Shown here: positions 40,686 through 51,597 of the stretch, piece by piece
How the letters are laid out: the number at the start of each line of letters is the position of its first letter
Numbering within the stretch: position 1 is the first letter of the stretch
Source: Flavobacterium covae
Lineage (GTDB): Bacteria > Bacteroidota > Bacteroidia > Flavobacteriales > Flavobacteriaceae
Assembly (NCBI GenBank): GCA_019565575.1
Contig: CP067379.1
Location: forward strand, 1,674,001 to 1,738,000
Direction: 5' to 3'
DNA length: 64,000 nt
Position numbers and translations under genes: made by a program
The notes under the pieces: generated by a model
What the model saw: only the letters and a program-made list of their open reading frames with translations
Database searches by the model: none
Told to the model about the DNA's origin: nothing

Positions 40686-40925
40686 ATAGGAAATAGACCT
40701 TAATTTAGAGAATAAAAATAATAAAAGTTTGTACTTGTAATACATAATACAAGAATTAAAAGCAATATAAAAAATAGAGAAATATGTAGAATTACAAACT
40801 TCTAACTTTTATAAAAATATGAATCTAATCAATCGAAAAAACAAAATAGAAATAAAAATAAACAAAAAGAGCCTTTAAATTTTAACAAAAAAAAGGCTTC
40901 AAATCAAGAAAAAAGAGAATGATAA
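40686..40925. other. Intergenic, no gene seen
   Basis: Very AT-rich. GAGCCTTT (40870-40877) and AAAGGCTTC (40892-40900) can pair, but no T-run follows on the plus strand. Nothing else is recognised. Confidence 0.4.
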
Positions 40926-41525
40926 ATGCAGGATATTCTCTATAAATACCTTCCAGAAAAAGCAGTTTCAATGTGTTTTGAATTAATCAAAACAAACCGT
41001 GTGCATTTAAAAATAGTAAATGAACGTGTAACCCGTCATGGAGATTATAGAAGAGAAGCAAACGGAAGACATGTTATAACAGTTAATTATTCACAAAATG
41101 AATACCGTTTTTTAATCACACTCATTCATGAAATAGCACACTTAGTTGCATTTGAAAAATATGGACGAAATATAAAACCACATGGAGAAGAATGGAAATA
41201 TACTTTTCAGAAATTGATGATCCCATTTATTTGTCCCGAAATATTTCCTCATTCATTATTATCGTTGGTAGCAAGACATTTTCGTAATCCAAAAGCAAGT
41301 AGCGATACAGATGCAACTTTAGCTCTAGCATTAAAACAATTTGATCCAGAAAATGATAAATACTATGTTTTTGAAATCCCCTTTGGAAGTGTTTTTAAAA
41401 TTCATAATGGAAGAATTTTTAAGAAAATAGCTCTTCGGACAAAACGTTTTGAATGTTTAGAGTTGAGTAGTGGAAAAACCTATTTATTTAATCCTAATGC
41501 AGAAGTAGAGTTATTACCAAATTAA
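40926..41525 (+). CDS. SprT-like zinc metalloprotease-domain protein
   Basis: 199 residues. The HExxH motif lies in TLIHEIAHLVAFEKYG with a third-ligand candidate in KPHGEEWKYTF, the pattern of SprT/SprTN-type domains. Bacterial members are poorly characterised; eukaryotic relatives cut DNA-protein crosslinks. The usual C-terminal zinc ribbon is not obvious, and the tail (CLELSSGKTYLFNPNAEVEL) is divergent. Upstream ATG codons are out of frame, so the start is the ATG at 40926. It is followed 42 bp later by manC. Confidence 0.8.
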   Translation: MQDILYKYLPEKAVSMCFELIKTNRVHLKIVNERVTRHGDYRREANGRHVITVNYSQNEYRFLITLIHEIAHLVAFEKYGRNIKPHGEEWKYTFQKLMIPFICPEIFPHSLLSLVARHFRNPKASSDTDATLALALKQFDPENDKYYVFEIPFGSVFKIHNGRIFKKIALRTKRFECLELSSGKTYLFNPNAEVELLPN

Positions 41526-41567
41526 TTTTAATCTTTGTAACTTCGTACTTTGTTACCTTTAAAACTT

Positions 41568-42625
41568 ATGAACAAAAATTATTACGCAATTATAATGGCA
41601 GGTGGAGTTGGTTCCCGTTTTTGGCCCGTGTCTACTGTACAATTTCCTAAACAGTTTCACGATATGTTAGGAACAGGAGAAACTCTTATTCAAAAAACAG
41701 TATCAAGACTTTCGCAAATTATACCAAAGGAAAATATTTTAATATTAACAAATGAAAGTTATAATGATATAGTTTTAGAACAATTACCAGGAGTTAAACA
41801 AGAACAAGTAGTCTTAGAACCAGCTATGCGTAATACGGCACCTTGTATTTTATATGCTACTCTTAAAATAAAAAAATGAATCCTGATGCAGTAGTAGTAG
41901 TGGCTCCATCAGACCATTGGATTGAAGATGAGGTTCAGTTTTGTGCAAACCTACAACACGCTTTTGATTTTTGTGAACGAGAAGAAAATTTAATGACTTT
42001 AGGTATTTTGCCTACATTTCCAAATACAGGTTATGGATATATTGAATATGATAAATTAGACTCAAGACCTATAAAAAAAGTAAAACAATTCCGTGAGAAA
42101 CCAGATTATGCAACAGCTCGTAAATTTATACAAAGCAGAAATTTCTTATGGAATGCTGGAATTTTCGTATGGAGTGTAAAAAGCGTCTTAAAAGCTTTTG
42201 AAGAGTTTCAACCTGCAATGTACGAGCATTTTATGAATGGATATAAAACCTATAATACTGAAAAAGAACCCGCTTTTATATTAGATAATTATCCGTTAGC
42301 TCAAAACATTTCTGTAGATTATGCCATTTTAGAAAAAGCACAAAACGTATTTGTTTTACCAGCTACCTTTGATTGGAATGATTTAGGAACTTGGGGATCA
42401 TTATACGATAAATTACCCAAAGACGAACAAGACAATGCAGTGGTAAACGCTACCGTATATCTAGAAAATGCAAATAATAATATTATACGTACAGAAGGGA
42501 AAAAATTAGTAGTAATAGACGGATTAAAAGATTACATTGTAGTAGATAAAGAAGATGTGCTATTAATATACCCTAAAAATAAAGAACAAGATATAAAAAC
42601 AGTAGTAGCTAATTTACCCTTGTAA
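41568..42625 (+). CDS. manC: Mannose-1-phosphate guanylyltransferase
   Basis: 352 residues after restoring one A in the run at 41870-41876. It makes GDP-mannose from mannose-1-phosphate and GTP for surface glycans. Nucleotidyltransferase motif IMAGGVGSRFWPVS near the start, FREKPD at about residue 165, and a C-terminal left-handed helix part (NNNIIRTEGKKLVVIDGLKD). The monofunctional size indicates no fused isomerase. The start is the ATG at 41568, since a longer TTG reading has no support. Terminator at 42727-42762. Confidence 0.9.
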
Positions 42626-42726
42626 GGGACAATCCTATTTTTTAATGATAAAATAAGCCTTACAAAAAGAAATACTTTCTTAAGGGATTCAAAAAATAAA
42701 GTAGGAACATATAGTTTTATTCTGAT

Positions 42727-42762
42727 AAGAGGATGAGTGTCATTTATTTCGTCCTCTTTTTT
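42727..42762 (+). terminator. Terminator downstream of manC
   Basis: AAGAGGATGA/TCGTCCTCTT stem (nine of ten pairs) followed by six T. Confidence 0.7.
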
Positions 42763-43440
42763 CGTATCTGACTTTTTTGTTTAAAAAAATAGATAAAGAA
42801 CTCTTAAAATACCTCATTATTCATTTTATATGATTTTTTCCTTTCAATCGTTCAGTGTTCTTTATTTTCAATAAGATAATCACTGTGTTCAGTCTGGTAT
42901 TATGAATTGCTCTTTATCTGGTTTGTATATAATGGTATATATGAAATAATCGTTAGTTCGAGCGCGAAGCGTATCGAGAACCAACACTAATTTTTATTGC
43001 TTTTCTAAGATAGTGTCTAAATCAATATACAGTTTGTCATCCTAACATAAGGAGGAGTCTCATAAACAACATTATGTGATTTCTCCCTTTGATTGAAAAG
43101 ATTGCGAACTTTTTGGACAGTTTCAAGATTAAAAAAATAGTATTATGAGGAAATTTCAAAGTTTAAATGGTATTAGGTTCAAATAATACTCTTTTAGATT
43201 CAATGAATACTCTTTTTGGTTCTATTTTTAGTCTCTTGTTTGTCACTCCGGTAAGGAGGAGTCATATAATCAAAACCACTAGATAAAAAGGGGATAGTGT
43301 CTTTAAATGGTATTATACTTAAAACATTAAAATGCTTTACGCTTTCTTAAAATGTTATCAATGAATTAATATGAGTATGAATTATTTAAACTTTTATATA
43401 ATAATAGATAATTTTAAATTAAGAATTTCCTAATCTGAGC
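42763..43440. repeat. Intergenic region with degraded dispersed repeats
   Basis: No gene is supported. It holds GTTCGAGCGCGAAGCGTATC (42956-42975), a GC-rich imperfect palindrome of the sort dispersed in Flavobacteria genomes. Around 43036-43130 there is a relic of the MITE-like element with CTTTTTGGACAGTTTCA at its right end. Around 43231-43260 there is another fragment of the same inner palindrome. Confidence 0.5.
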
Positions 43441-43444
43441 CGTA

Positions 43445-43452
43445 TAGTTTTG
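43445..43452 (+). promoter_or_regulatory. -7 promoter element of sphingomyelinase-like gene
   Basis: TAGTTTTG fits TAnnTTTG and stands 16 bp before the start codon; no clear -33 box is seen. Confidence 0.4.
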
Positions 43453-43467
43453 TCAAAAAAATAAAAG

Positions 43468-44472
43468 ATGAAAAAACTATTATTCTTATTAGGTTGGTTT
43501 AGTATTATATCTTGTTCAGATGAAAGTATATTTTTACTTGAAAACACCAAATTTTCTGCAAACAGACTTGTTGAGTCTGCTGAAACATTTTCAGTAATGA
43601 GTTATAATGTCTACCAATTACCCAGTGTGCTAACTCAATACAAGAGCAAAGAACGAGCTGTTGAATTACAAAAATATATTTCAAACCTAGGAACAGAAAC
43701 ACCTGATGTTTTAGTAATTCAAGAAGGATTTAATGCGCGTTTTAGTGATGAATTTATAGCAAAGATAAAATGGGTTTATCCCTATATGAGTTCTTTATTA
43801 GGACTTTATTGTTCAAGTGGAAAAGGAACAGTCTTGTATCCTAATGATTGGGACGGTTATTATGGAGATTGTGGAGATACTCTTTTTCATATTAATGGAG
43901 GAATTATTATTTTAAGTAAATACCCCATTTTAAAAAAGTATCAAATGATATTCAAAAATAAGATTAATTCGCCAGAAGGGTTAACAAATAGAGGCGTGGC
44001 CTATGTTGTTGTTCAAAAGAATGGAAAAAATTATCATGTAATGGGAACCCATACTGCTTCTGAACAACCTAATTTTCCAGGAAGATTAACGCGAGAAAAA
44101 CAATTTGAAGAAATGAAAGCCTTCAAAGAATCCTTTAAGATACCTAATTCAGAACCGGTTATTTATGCAGGAGATATGAATGTAGAGTATACCTTGACCG
44201 ATGAATTTCAAAAGATGAAAACGCTTTTAAATGGTACGCATAACTACTTTTTTAATCCACTTACAGATAGGGGAACTTATTCTAACCAAAATACAGTAGT
44301 AAGGTACCAAGGATATAATAATTATAATAACACGTTGGACTATATATTTTTGGATAAAGATCATAAATTACCAGAATATATAACACCAACAAATCGCTTT
44401 ACAGCTCAGTATTTTGGAGGTGATATTTCAGATCATGATCCTGTATATACAAAATTTGTATTTAGATATTAA
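43468..44472 (+). CDS. Endonuclease/exonuclease/phosphatase-family lipoprotein, sphingomyelinase-like
   Basis: 334 residues. A short signal peptide with lipobox (FSIISC, about residue 16) predicts a lipid-anchored exported protein. The metal-dependent EEP fold is visible: VMSYNVYQLP, VLVIQEGFNARF (Glu), MGTHTASEQ (His), IYAGDMNVEY (Asp/Asn), and SDHDPVYTKF (His) at the end. The mid-region GGIIILSKYPI and the extracellular location are closest to bacterial sphingomyelinase C-type enzymes. Related phosphatases or nucleases cannot be excluded. Confidence 0.8.
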   Translation: MKKLLFLLGWFSIISCSDESIFLLENTKFSANRLVESAETFSVMSYNVYQLPSVLTQYKSKERAVELQKYISNLGTETPDVLVIQEGFNARFSDEFIAKIKWVYPYMSSLLGLYCSSGKGTVLYPNDWDGYYGDCGDTLFHINGGIIILSKYPILKKYQMIFKNKINSPEGLTNRGVAYVVVQKNGKNYHVMGTHTASEQPNFPGRLTREKQFEEMKAFKESFKIPNSEPVIYAGDMNVEYTLTDEFQKMKTLLNGTHNYFFNPLTDRGTYSNQNTVVRYQGYNNYNNTLDYIFLDKDHKLPEYITPTNRFTAQYFGGDISDHDPVYTKFVFRY

Positions 44473-44587
44473 TTATTTATGTTGTGTGTTTAAAAAAGAG
44501 GCTGTATTAAAAGAAATAGTTTAATGGTTAGTATGTAATCTTAACATAAAGAGGTGTGATATGAAGAAAGGTATGAAAATTTTTTAC

Positions 44588-44648
44588 CTTTTCACTTCGT
44601 TCAAATCTTCTCAAAAACTAAGTAAAAATCATTGAACGAAATGAAAGG
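44588..44648. repeat. Imperfect inverted repeat between convergent genes
   Basis: CCTTTTCACTTCGTTCAA and TTGAACGAAATGAAAGG pair with one mismatch across a 27-nt loop. A nearby GAGGCTGTATTAAAA (44511-44525) resembles the MITE terminal repeat, so this may be another decayed copy. Confidence 0.5.
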
Positions 44649-44688
44649 GGATAATTATGAGTGTTTTTTAGTATAATCTCCTGAAGTT

Positions 44689-45456
44689 TTAAAGTTCTTC
44701 CTTTAATACAGCCTCTCTGACTTTTTTAAATAATTCTGAAGAATATACAAAATCTGTGACAGCTTCGTTATCGGTTTTAAAAATTTGAGTTTTATCTCCT
44801 TCCCATGCTTTTAATCCGTTTTTAAGGAAAACAATTTTGTCGCCTATTTCCATTACAGAGTTCATATCATGAGTGTTAATAACGGTTGTAATATTATACT
44901 CCTTTGTTATTTCCTGAATAAGATTGTCTATAACAATGGCCGTTTTAGGGTCAAGACCAGAGTTAGGCTCGTCGCAAAAAAGATATTTAGGATTATTAAC
45001 AATAGCACGAGCAATAGCTACACGTTTTTGCATACCTCCTGATATTTCACTTGGTTTTTTGTGATGTGCATTGATGAGTTTTACGCGATCTATTACAAAA
45101 TCTACACGTTCTTTGATCTCTTTTTTTGTTTTATTAGAAAACATTCTAAGAGGAAATCCTATGTTTTCTTCTACAGTCATTGAATCAAATAAAGCACTTC
45201 CTTGAAAAACCATGCCTATTTCAGTTCGTAAATCGCGTCTATCATTACTGCTCATTTCTTCATAGATACGACCATCAAAAGAAATAGTTCCACTATCTAC
45301 TTTATGGATTCCTAAAAGTGATTTTAAAAAAACAGTTTTTCCTGATCCAGATTGACCAATGATTAAGTTGGTTTTTCCTGCTTCTAGGGTGGTGCTAATT
45401 CCTTTCAACACCATTTGATCACCAAATGATTTTTTAATATTGTTTACTTCTATCAT
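44689..45456 (-). CDS. ABC transporter ATPase, MlaF type
   Basis: 255 residues: Walker A GQSGSGKT, Q-loop VFQGSALFDSMTV, signature SGGMQKRVAIARAI, Walker B YLFCDEPNSGLDP, and the H-loop NTHDMNSVM. The SGGMQKR signature and DP-N-S-G-L-D are typical of MlaF/Ttg2A ATPases that power phospholipid or sterol-like lipid trafficking between membranes. It is directly downstream of the MlaE-like permease (2-bp gap). No MCE substrate-binding gene is adjacent here. Confidence 0.88.
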   Translation of the reverse strand: MIEVNNIKKSFGDQMVLKGISTTLEAGKTNLIIGQSGSGKTVFLKSLLGIHKVDSGTISFDGRIYEEMSSNDRRDLRTEIGMVFQGSALFDSMTVEENIGFPLRMFSNKTKKEIKERVDFVIDRVKLINAHHKKPSEISGGMQKRVAIARAIVNNPKYLFCDEPNSGLDPKTAIVIDNLIQEITKEYNITTVINTHDMNSVMEIGDKIVFLKNGLKAWEGDKTQIFKTDNEAVTDFVYSSELFKKVREAVLKEEL

Positions 45457-45458
45457 GA

Positions 45459-46208
45459 TTAGTTCGTTAAAAGAAGTTGAGTTAAAATATAGTTACATAA
45501 GATAATGACTACAGAAGTCCAAACAAATGAAACGGTACTAGCCTTACCCACTTCAAGAGCTCCTCCTTTCATATAATAACCATGAAAAGAAGGAATAGTA
45601 GCAAGTAAAAACGCAAAAACAAAGGTCTTAATAAAGGCGTATATTACGTGAAAGGATATAAATTCGGCCTGTAATCCTGACATAAATTCATCTGCTGTAG
45701 CAAATCCTCCATACACGGCAGCAAGCCATCCGCCAAATATTCCTAAAAACATACTTAAGCCAATAACAAAAGGATATAATAATAAGGCTATTAATTTTGG
45801 AAAAACTAAGTAGTTCAAAGAGTTAACTCCCATTACTTCTAACGCATCAATTTGTTCTGTAACACGCATAGTACCAATACTAGAGGTAATGAAAGAACCC
45901 ATTTTACCAGCCATAATAATGGAAATAAAAGTAGGAGCAAATTCAAGAATTACTGATTGTCTAGTAGCAAAACCGATTAAATATTTAGGGATTAAAGGAT
46001 TGGTAAGATTTAAAGCAGTTTGAATTGAAACTACTCCTCCTACGAAGAATGAAATGAAAGACACAATACCTAAAGAATCAAATATTAAATCATCTATTTC
46101 TTTAAAAATTAAATTTTCCATAACCGACCATTTGGTAGGTTTTTTAAATATTTCTCGTAGCATCAAGAAGTATCTTCCTATTTGAGATAAGTATCTTACT
46201 AACATCAT
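45459..46208 (-). CDS. ABC transporter permease, MlaE type
   Basis: 249 residues with five to six membrane segments and MlaE hallmarks: IVSFISFFVGGVVSIQTAL, ILEFAPTFISIIMAGKMGS, MRVTEQIDALEVMGVNSL and PRLIA-like FPKLIALLLYPF. It forms the inner-membrane channel of a lipid-transport system with the MlaF-like ATPase. The start could be 46208 or the next Met at 46205. Confidence 0.88.
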   Translation of the reverse strand: MMLVRYLSQIGRYFLMLREIFKKPTKWSVMENLIFKEIDDLIFDSLGIVSFISFFVGGVVSIQTALNLTNPLIPKYLIGFATRQSVILEFAPTFISIIMAGKMGSFITSSIGTMRVTEQIDALEVMGVNSLNYLVFPKLIALLLYPFVIGLSMFLGIFGGWLAAVYGGFATADEFMSGLQAEFISFHVIYAFIKTFVFAFLLATIPSFHGYYMKGGALEVGKASTVSFVWTSVVIILCNYILTQLLLTN

Positions 46209-46323
46209 AAAGCGGTGTTCAGTTTACAGTTTTTAGTATTTAGTTAAGGAATCGAATCGGTAAAAATACTATTTTTTAATCATTCTTTTCAAGAACGATC
46301 ATGAATTACTATAATAAGAGTCG

Positions 46324-47172
46324 TTAAAAAAGTTTTTCTTTTATTTTTCTCCATCTATAAGCTCTAACAAATCGAGCTTGTTCGGGATTTACCAACATTG
46401 GTTTTTTTTCCGATTTAGCTTTCCAAAATCCTTTGATATAATCAACAAATAATAGAAGTTTACCTTTGCGCATAGCTAATTTTAAAGAAGCAATAGCCGT
46501 TATTAAAAAACCATAACCCAAAGTGTAAAACGCTTCACCTTGTTTATATCGTGATGCTTGATTGTAATTAGCACCCGTAGGCTTTAAATGTTTAACATGA
46601 AGAGAAAAGTCTGTCACTATTTTCCAATTATAAAATTTGCATAACAATTCATCTACAGTGTCCCATCCCATAGCGGGCTTTAGACCGCCTATTTGTTTGA
46701 AGGTTTCTTTTCTATAAGCTTTAAAAGCCCCACGGATATGATCTCTATCTGTTAAGTTTTCTAAAACCCAATCCCCTTTTTTTTCAATATAGGCAAAACC
46801 TCCAGCCATACCTATTTTAGGATCTTCTTTAAAATGCTTGATAATCGTTTCAAAATAGTGAGGAGGAAAAATTAAATCAGAATCCCCTTTTACTAAGATG
46901 TCATATTCCTCGTCAAGTGTTTTTAAACCCTCTTGAAACGCCTGAATTACTTTACTTCCTGGTAAATGAATAGCATCTGATTTTTTTTCAACTAAAGAAA
47001 TCCAAGGATGTTTTTCAATATAAGAAATGACAATTTCGCTTGTTTTGTCAGTAGAGTTATCGTTAACGACTACCACTTTTTTAGGAAGTACTGTTTGATT
47101 AACGAGCGATTCCAAGGTTAAACCGATGAACTGTTCCTCGTTATGTGCAGGTATGACAATATAATATTTCAT
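46324..47172 (-). CDS. Family 2 glycosyltransferase
   Basis: 282 residues with the GT-A fold start YYIVIPAHNEEQFIGLTLES, VVVNDNSTDKT, and the metal-binding ILVKGDSDLIFP (DxD-like). The acceptor side has GGLKPAMGWDTVDELL. It probably transfers a sugar in cell-surface polysaccharide or glycolipid synthesis. It is divergent from the next gene, which also looks like a glycosyltransferase. Donor and acceptor are not known. Confidence 0.85.
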   Translation of the reverse strand: MKYYIVIPAHNEEQFIGLTLESLVNQTVLPKKVVVVNDNSTDKTSEIVISYIEKHPWISLVEKKSDAIHLPGSKVIQAFQEGLKTLDEEYDILVKGDSDLIFPPHYFETIIKHFKEDPKIGMAGGFAYIEKKGDWVLENLTDRDHIRGAFKAYRKETFKQIGGLKPAMGWDTVDELLCKFYNWKIVTDFSLHVKHLKPTGANYNQASRYKQGEAFYTLGYGFLITAIASLKLAMRKGKLLLFVDYIKGFWKAKSEKKPMLVNPEQARFVRAYRWRKIKEKLF

Positions 47173-47294
47173 TTTTATAAATAGTATGCAAATATCTTTA
47201 TTTTTATGGGAAATATAAGCAACTTTGCATACTATTTAATAACTAAATCTAAGCATAAGGTATAAAAAACACCAAAAACCTCATGTGATAATAA

Positions 47295-48397
47295 ATGAAA
47301 AAAAATATTGCTTTTATCGAAATGGAAACCCACTCAGCTTTGTTAGAACAGTGGTATTTGTTAGTAGCAGAAATGCCTCGCATAGATTTTCATTTTTATG
47401 TCAGTCAAAAAGTATATGATAAATTAACGGCTATTCCTGAACAACATCTGACCATCATTCATTCTATACTTAAAACAGATTTTTCTATATATGATGCTGT
47501 GGTAGTGAATACAATACATAGAAATTATGATGATTACAAAACACTTTTTGAGGAAAAAGCCGTTTTATGTTTAGTTCATAATATTAATTTTAGTCTCTTT
47601 TTAAGACTATTTCTTGGAAAAATATTTTTAAAGAAAAAGAAAAATTAACCTACTTTTTAAAATTGTATTGGAAAGAAAAAGTAGCATCTAAAAGAAAAGT
47701 AATTACCAAAGCCAAAAAACTAGGTGTAATTTCTAGTTCAGCTTTAGAAACTGTAAAGAAACAAGGAGTCTTTTTAGATAAAATAGAGTTTATTCAAATG
47801 AATTATTGTAAGCAATTTGAATTTCCAGAAGGAAAGATTATTCAAATTGTGATGCCTGGCAATGTATCTAATAAACGTAAAGATATAGATATGGTTTTTA
47901 GAGTAATTCAAAAACTCAAACCGCAAACCAAACTACATTTTACTTTTTTAGGAAAACCTGAAAATAAAATCATTTTAAAACAATTAGAAATTTTAAAAAA
48001 GAGTTCTCATTCTAATATTTCAATAACACACTATCATCAATTTATTCCTTGGGAAGAATACAGTCAAGTTATTTCAAAAGCGCATCTTTTACTTTGTCCT
48101 ATCAAACAAGCTACCTCCTTTTATTGGGTTGATGAAAAATATGGAGAAACTAAAGTAAGCGGGGCAGAAGCAGATTGTATTTACAACGGGAAAATAGCAT
48201 TGTTTCCTAAAAATTATCCAAAGATGGATTGGGAAAATTTACTTTACAAAAACGAAGAGGAATTATTAGGAATATTAGAAAATCTAACAATAGAGAAATT
48301 GTATTTAGCGTACCATAAATTAGAAAAAAAAGTACCTCAATATAACAAAGAAAGCGTTGTTCAAGGTCTTGAAGAAATTTTATTGAATTTGCAATAG
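47295..48397 (+). CDS. Probable GT-B glycosyltransferase
   Basis: 367 residues after restoring one A in the run near 47627-47630. Family assignment is weak: the second half has the layout of a GT4-type donor domain (IIQIVMPGNVSNKRKDIDMV, LHFTFLGKPENK, YSQVISKAHLLLCPI). That phrase order (NkRKD, fLGkp, s.ahlLLcPi) is what group 1 transferases show. The first half is unfamiliar. It stands divergent from the GT2 gene and likely belongs to the same glycan pathway. Confidence 0.6.
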
Positions 48398-48418
48398 ATA
48401 CAAAAACTTTTAAAATGA

Positions 48419-48462
48419 GATAGAGTAAATCGCATCATGTTAAAAAAGGGATTTACTCTATC
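48419..48462. terminator. Hairpin between convergent genes
   Basis: 13-bp perfect stem GATAGAGTAAATC/GATTTACTCTATC with an 18-nt loop, between the plus-strand glycosyltransferase and minus-strand alaS. U-tracts are weak on both sides, so a bidirectional terminator role is likely but not certain. Confidence 0.5.
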
Positions 48463-48665
48463 ATAAATTAAACGTTAAATCCAAATTACATATTAGTTTT
48501 TATGATGTAGATAAAAAGGCAAAGAGATTTTTTCTGTCAGATGTAGTTTCACTACATTTTGGGCAAAAAATAAATACTTTTTTAGATTCAAAGTTGTTTT
48601 TATTTGTAATAAATTTCTAATACGTAATTTGGGTTGAAACATTTACATTGGTTTTCGGATGCTAA

Positions 48666-51301
48666 TTATTTCAAAAAATCAGTAGCTTTTTCTAATGCCT
48701 CTTGTACTCCTGTTGGATTCTTACCTCCGGCAGTTGCAAAGAAAGCTTGTCCACCACCACCACCTTGGATGTATTTACCTAATTCGCGAACAACGGAGCC
48801 TGCATTTAATCCTTTAGTTTCTACTAACTCCTTAGAAATATAACAAGTTAACATTGGTTTTCCTCATTTATAGTAGCTAAAACCACAAACAGATTATCTT
48901 TATTTTGACCTAATTCATACGCTAAATCTTTAGCGCCATTAGCATCTAAATCCACTTGCACAGCTAAAAAGTCTACCCCATTAATATGTTGTAATTGAGA
49001 AACCAGCTCACCTTTTAGATTTTTTGCTTTCTCTTTCAATAATTGTTCAATTTGTTTCTTTAATTTAACGTTTTCATCTTGTAAAGAAACTACTGATTTT
49101 ATAATATCTTGAGGGTTTTTAAGAACTTCTTTAACCTCTGTAATTAAGTTTTCTTGTTTTGCAAAAAAATCTTTTACAGCGTTATTCGTAATTGCTTCTA
49201 TACGGCGGATACCTGCGGCAACAGCACCTTCAGAAATAATTTTGAAATGCCAAATTTCAGCCGTGTTACTTACGTGAATTCCTCCACATAATTCCATACT
49301 ATCACCGAATTTAATTGCACGAACATTATCTCCGTATTTTTCTCCGAATAATGCCATTGCACCTTCTTCAATGGCTTGCGCAAACGGTATGCTTCTTCTT
49401 TCTATTAACGGTAATTGCTCTTGGATACGTGCATTCACAAAATCCTCTACTTGACGTAATTCTTCTTCCGTTACTTTAGAGAAATGAGAGAAATCAAAAC
49501 GTAAATAGTTAGGTGCTACTAACGACCCTTTTTGCTCTACATGTGTCCCTAAAATACTACGTAAAGCTTGATGTAATAAGTGTGTAGCCGAGTGGTTACT
49601 TGCGCATAAACTACGTAATTCTGTATTTACTTTTGCTTGAAATGTAGCACTGATGTTTTCAGGCAAATGCTTAGCAAAATGCAAGATTAAGTTGTTTTCT
49701 TTCTTCGTGTCGATAATCTCAATTGTTTCATTAGCAGAAACTAAAGTCCCTTTATCGCCTACTTGACCTCCTCCTTCCAGGATAAAAAGGAGTATTATCT
49801 AAAACAATTTGATATAAAATACCGTCTTTTTTAGAATCCACTTTACGAATACGTGTGATTTTTACTTCATTTTCTGTTTGGTCATACCCTACAAAAGTTT
49901 CTACATTACCATCAATCAACACTTTCCAATCTTCAGTAGATACTTCTGAAGCAGCACGTGAGCGAGCCTTTTGTTTATCTAATTCAGTATCAAACTCTGC
50001 TTCATTATAAGAATATCCTTTCTCCTTTAAAATCAAAGCTGTTAAGTCTTTAGGAAAGCCAAAGGTGTCGTATAATTCAAATACTTTTTCTCCTTTTACT
50101 TCATTTCCAATAGTTTCGGCTACTACTTTTTCTAATAATTGCAATCCTTGTTCTAATGTGCGTAAGAAAGAGGCTTCTTCTTCACGGATTACTTGAGTCA
50201 CTAAATTTTGTTGTGCTTTTATTTCAGGGAAAAAGGAACCCATTTGATTTGCTAAAACAACTACTAGCTCGTTAATAAAAGGTTCTTTTTGTTTAAAAAG
50301 GTAAAGCCATAACGAATAGCACGACGTAATATACGACGGATAACATAACCAGCCCCTGTGTTAGAAGGTAATTGACCATCTGCAATAGCAAAAGCAACGG
50401 CACGCACATGATCCACAATTACACGGATGGCTATATTAATCTTATCTTGTTCTTCTGTAATGTTCTTTATTTCGTTATTAGTGTATTTTAAATGAGTGAT
50501 TTGTGTTACTTTTTCAATCAATGGAGTAAAGACATCCGTGTCATAATTAGAAGTAACTCCTTGCATAGCCATGCACAAACGCTCAAATCCCATACCTGTA
50601 TCCACATGCTGTGCTGGTAGTTTTTCCAAAGAGCCATCTGCTTTACGGTTAAATTCCATAAATACATTATTCCAAATCTCGACTACCTGCGGATGATCGT
50701 CATTTACTAAACTTTTACCTGAAACTTTAGCCCTTTCTTCGTCAGATCGTAGATCTATATGAATTTCAGAACACGGACCACAAGGACCTTGATCGCCCAT
50801 TTCCCAAAAGTTATCTTTTTTATTTCCTAAAATAATTCGATCTTCTGTGACATATTGTTTCCAAATGTCAAAAGCTTCTTGATCAAAAGGGACATTCTCA
50901 GAAGGATTTCCTTCAAAAACAGAAACATATAAACGGTCTTTGTCTAATTTTAGAACCTCAGTCAAAAATTCCCAAGCCCAAGCTAATGCTTCTTTCTTAA
51001 AATAATCACCAAAAGACCAGTTTCCTAACATTTCAAACATTGTATGATGATATGTGTCAAAACCTACATCTTCTAAATCATTATGTTTTCCTGAAACACG
51101 AAGACATTTTTGAGTGTCAGCTATACGAGGACTTTTGGGAGTCCCATTGCCTAAGAAAAATTCTTTAAACTGTGCCATACCAGAATTATTGAACATCAAG
51201 GTAGGGTCATCTTTTAATACGATGGGTGCAGAAGGCACAATTAAGTGATTTTTGCTTTTAAAAAAATCTAAATACGCTTTGCGAATGTCTTGTGATTTCA
51301 T
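48666..51301 (-). CDS. alaS: Alanyl-tRNA synthetase
   Basis: 878 residues after three repairs: a missing A near 50281-50285, CTTCCAG at 49774-49780 read as CTTCAG (restoring [13 protein letters not shown]), and a missing A near 48853-48857. The length then matches the family. The class II catalytic part starts with [13 protein letters not shown] and [11 protein letters not shown]; the editing domain has [10 protein letters not shown] and the zinc ligand CGGIHV; the C-terminal DHHA1/C-Ala part contains [17 protein letters not shown]. It charges tRNA-Ala and clears mis-charged Ser/Gly. Essential, so true triple inactivation is implausible. Confidence 0.95.
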
Positions 51302-51597
51302 TAATCTTTTGTTTAAAAGTTTAAAGTTTAAAAGATTAAGGTTCTTCTTAATCAGGTAAACTAAAAAATATCTTTAAAAATTTTAATCTTACGTTATAGT
51401 TCCAATGAATTATTGTTTTGAGGTTTTCAATGGAAATGATTAACTACAGTGTAACAAATTGTGTGAAATACTTAAATAATTCTGATTCAAAAAAAGGTTA
51501 TAAATACGTTAATTTTTGAAACTTTTTTTCAGATTATTCGTATAATAATTGTTACTTTGTCATAACGAGTGCAAAAATAGGATTTTTAATTAAAATT

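Noticed and set aside
48666..51301. alaS as a pseudogene
   Set aside because: Three one-base repairs restore a full-length 878-residue synthetase with every motif; the gene is essential and no second copy is visible.
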